A stretch of 64,000 nt of DNA from Owenia fusiformis (lineage: Eukaryota > Annelida > Polychaeta > Sabellida > Oweniidae), in the NCBI GenBank assembly GCA_903813345.2, contig CAIIXF020000007.1, positions 3,291,730-3,355,729 on the forward strand. Direction: 5' to 3'. Of this stretch, positions 63,571-64,000 are shown in pieces. Positions within the stretch are counted from its first letter, which is position 1; each line of letters begins with the position of its first letter. The notes below the pieces were generated by a model that worked only from the letters and a program-made list of their open reading frames with translations, was not told where the DNA came from and ran no database searches. A program made the translations under genes and the position numbers.

Positions 63571-64000
63571 ATGGTGAGAATGGGTAGTTCATGTATTTCG
63601 AAATTGAGTAAAATTATACTTTTTCTCTCACTGTTACAAATAGCGTCAACTCGTGACATAATAACACTTAAACGTCGATTTAAAAATGCACCAACTTTAA
63701 CGGCGCTCTTGCGTGACGTACAAACTATTAATAGAAACGATAAGCAGCGTATGGCACACTCGAACATCAACGATGGACGAAAAATGCATCTAGTCGAAAT
63801 AAAAGAACCAATGTTTGAAAACGAGAATGGGCTTCACAACGGGCTTCACAAACGTCAATGGGATGACTACGGTATACCAGCAAATCGATTTGGCAAACGA
63901 AACGCCGAGGCTCATAAGCGATGGGGAGCGATATGGTTGTCACCTTTTAAACGCCAAGGGTCAGCGCCATCTAGCTCTGCTACCAGGGAATACAATATGA
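63571..64000 (+). CDS. Candidate neuropeptide/hormone precursor, 5' part, open at the window edge
   Basis: The ATG at 63571 follows an in-frame TAA at 63547 and opens 143 codons with no stop before the edge. The start MVRMGSSCISKLSKIILFLS continues LLQIASTRD, a typical signal peptide with a basic n-region and hydrophobic core (about residues 15-27). Convertase sites follow: KRR 34-36, GRK 69-71, KR 94-95, GKR 108-110, KR 116-117 and KR 127-128. Between KR 94-95 and GKR lies QWDDYGIPANRF, which would mature to an N-terminal pyroglutamate, C-terminal amidated RFamide of 12 residues. Next come NAEAH and WGAIWLSPF, each bounded by KR. I do not recognise the peptide family. Signal peptide, clustered KR and an amidation signal in one frame are unlikely by chance, but transcription and the 3' end are unseen. 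Confidence 0.68.
   Translation, partial: MVRMGSSCISKLSKIILFLSLLQIASTRDIITLKRRFKNAPTLTALLRDVQTINRNDKQRMAHSNINDGRKMHLVEIKEPMFENENGLHNGLHKRQWDDYGIPANRFGKRNAEAHKRWGAIWLSPFKRQGSAPSSSATREYNM

Noticed and set aside
63815-64000. 61-codon frame overlapping the precursor in another frame
   Set aside because: It overlaps the signal-peptide/KR frame and lacks any domain. It is a shadow of the precursor reading.

Overview
The window is intron-rich, AT-rich animal nuclear DNA. Exons are short and bounded by GT..AG, introns are long, and many decayed DNA transposons, short inverted-repeat elements and minisatellites are present. Nothing is bacterial or organellar. The gene content and the style of the repeats suggest a marine invertebrate, but I cannot assign a phylum from the sequence alone.

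Three genes are supported, all on the + strand. (1) Positions 4142-21553 hold a complete mitochondrial FAD-dependent glycerol-3-phosphate dehydrogenase (GPD2 type). I rebuilt it from 15 coding exons whose phases all agree, giving 725 residues, close to the human enzyme. It has an N-terminal targeting exon, an FAD-binding GGGASG motif, the DAO-type catalytic body and C-terminal EF-hands. (2) Positions 29929-57736 hold a complete CDK14/15-type kinase with the PFTAIRE motif: 14 coding exons, 490 residues. (3) From 63571 to the right edge runs an unlisted open frame that looks like the start of a neuropeptide or hormone precursor. It has a signal peptide, several KR sites and an RF-GKR amidation signal, and it is cut by the end of the window.

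Two features of the GPD2 gene stand out. The exon carrying the second EF-hand exists as two adjacent 99-nt copies in the same phase (14784-14882 and 15111-15209), which suggests alternative calcium-sensing isoforms. In addition, the 3' splice site and first 17 codons of exon 12 have been amplified into a roughly 1.55-kb array of about 28 copies with a 63-bp unit. About 20 decoy acceptors therefore lie in front of the real one, and in standard-unit copies their use would lead to an in-frame stop.

Between and inside the genes lie mobile-element remains: mariner-like transposase tails in intron 13 of the kinase gene and at 60.9-61.5 kb, a LINE-like fragment at 17.9-18.6 kb, several families of inverted-repeat elements (some present twice in the window), a 1.6-kb segment bounded by clusters of a 16-bp palindrome at 40.3-41.9 kb, and 21- to 63-bp tandem arrays. 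GPD2 feeds electrons from glycerol 3-phosphate to ubiquinone. The kinase family acts with cyclin Y in Wnt and cell-cycle signalling. The three genes have no evident functional link.
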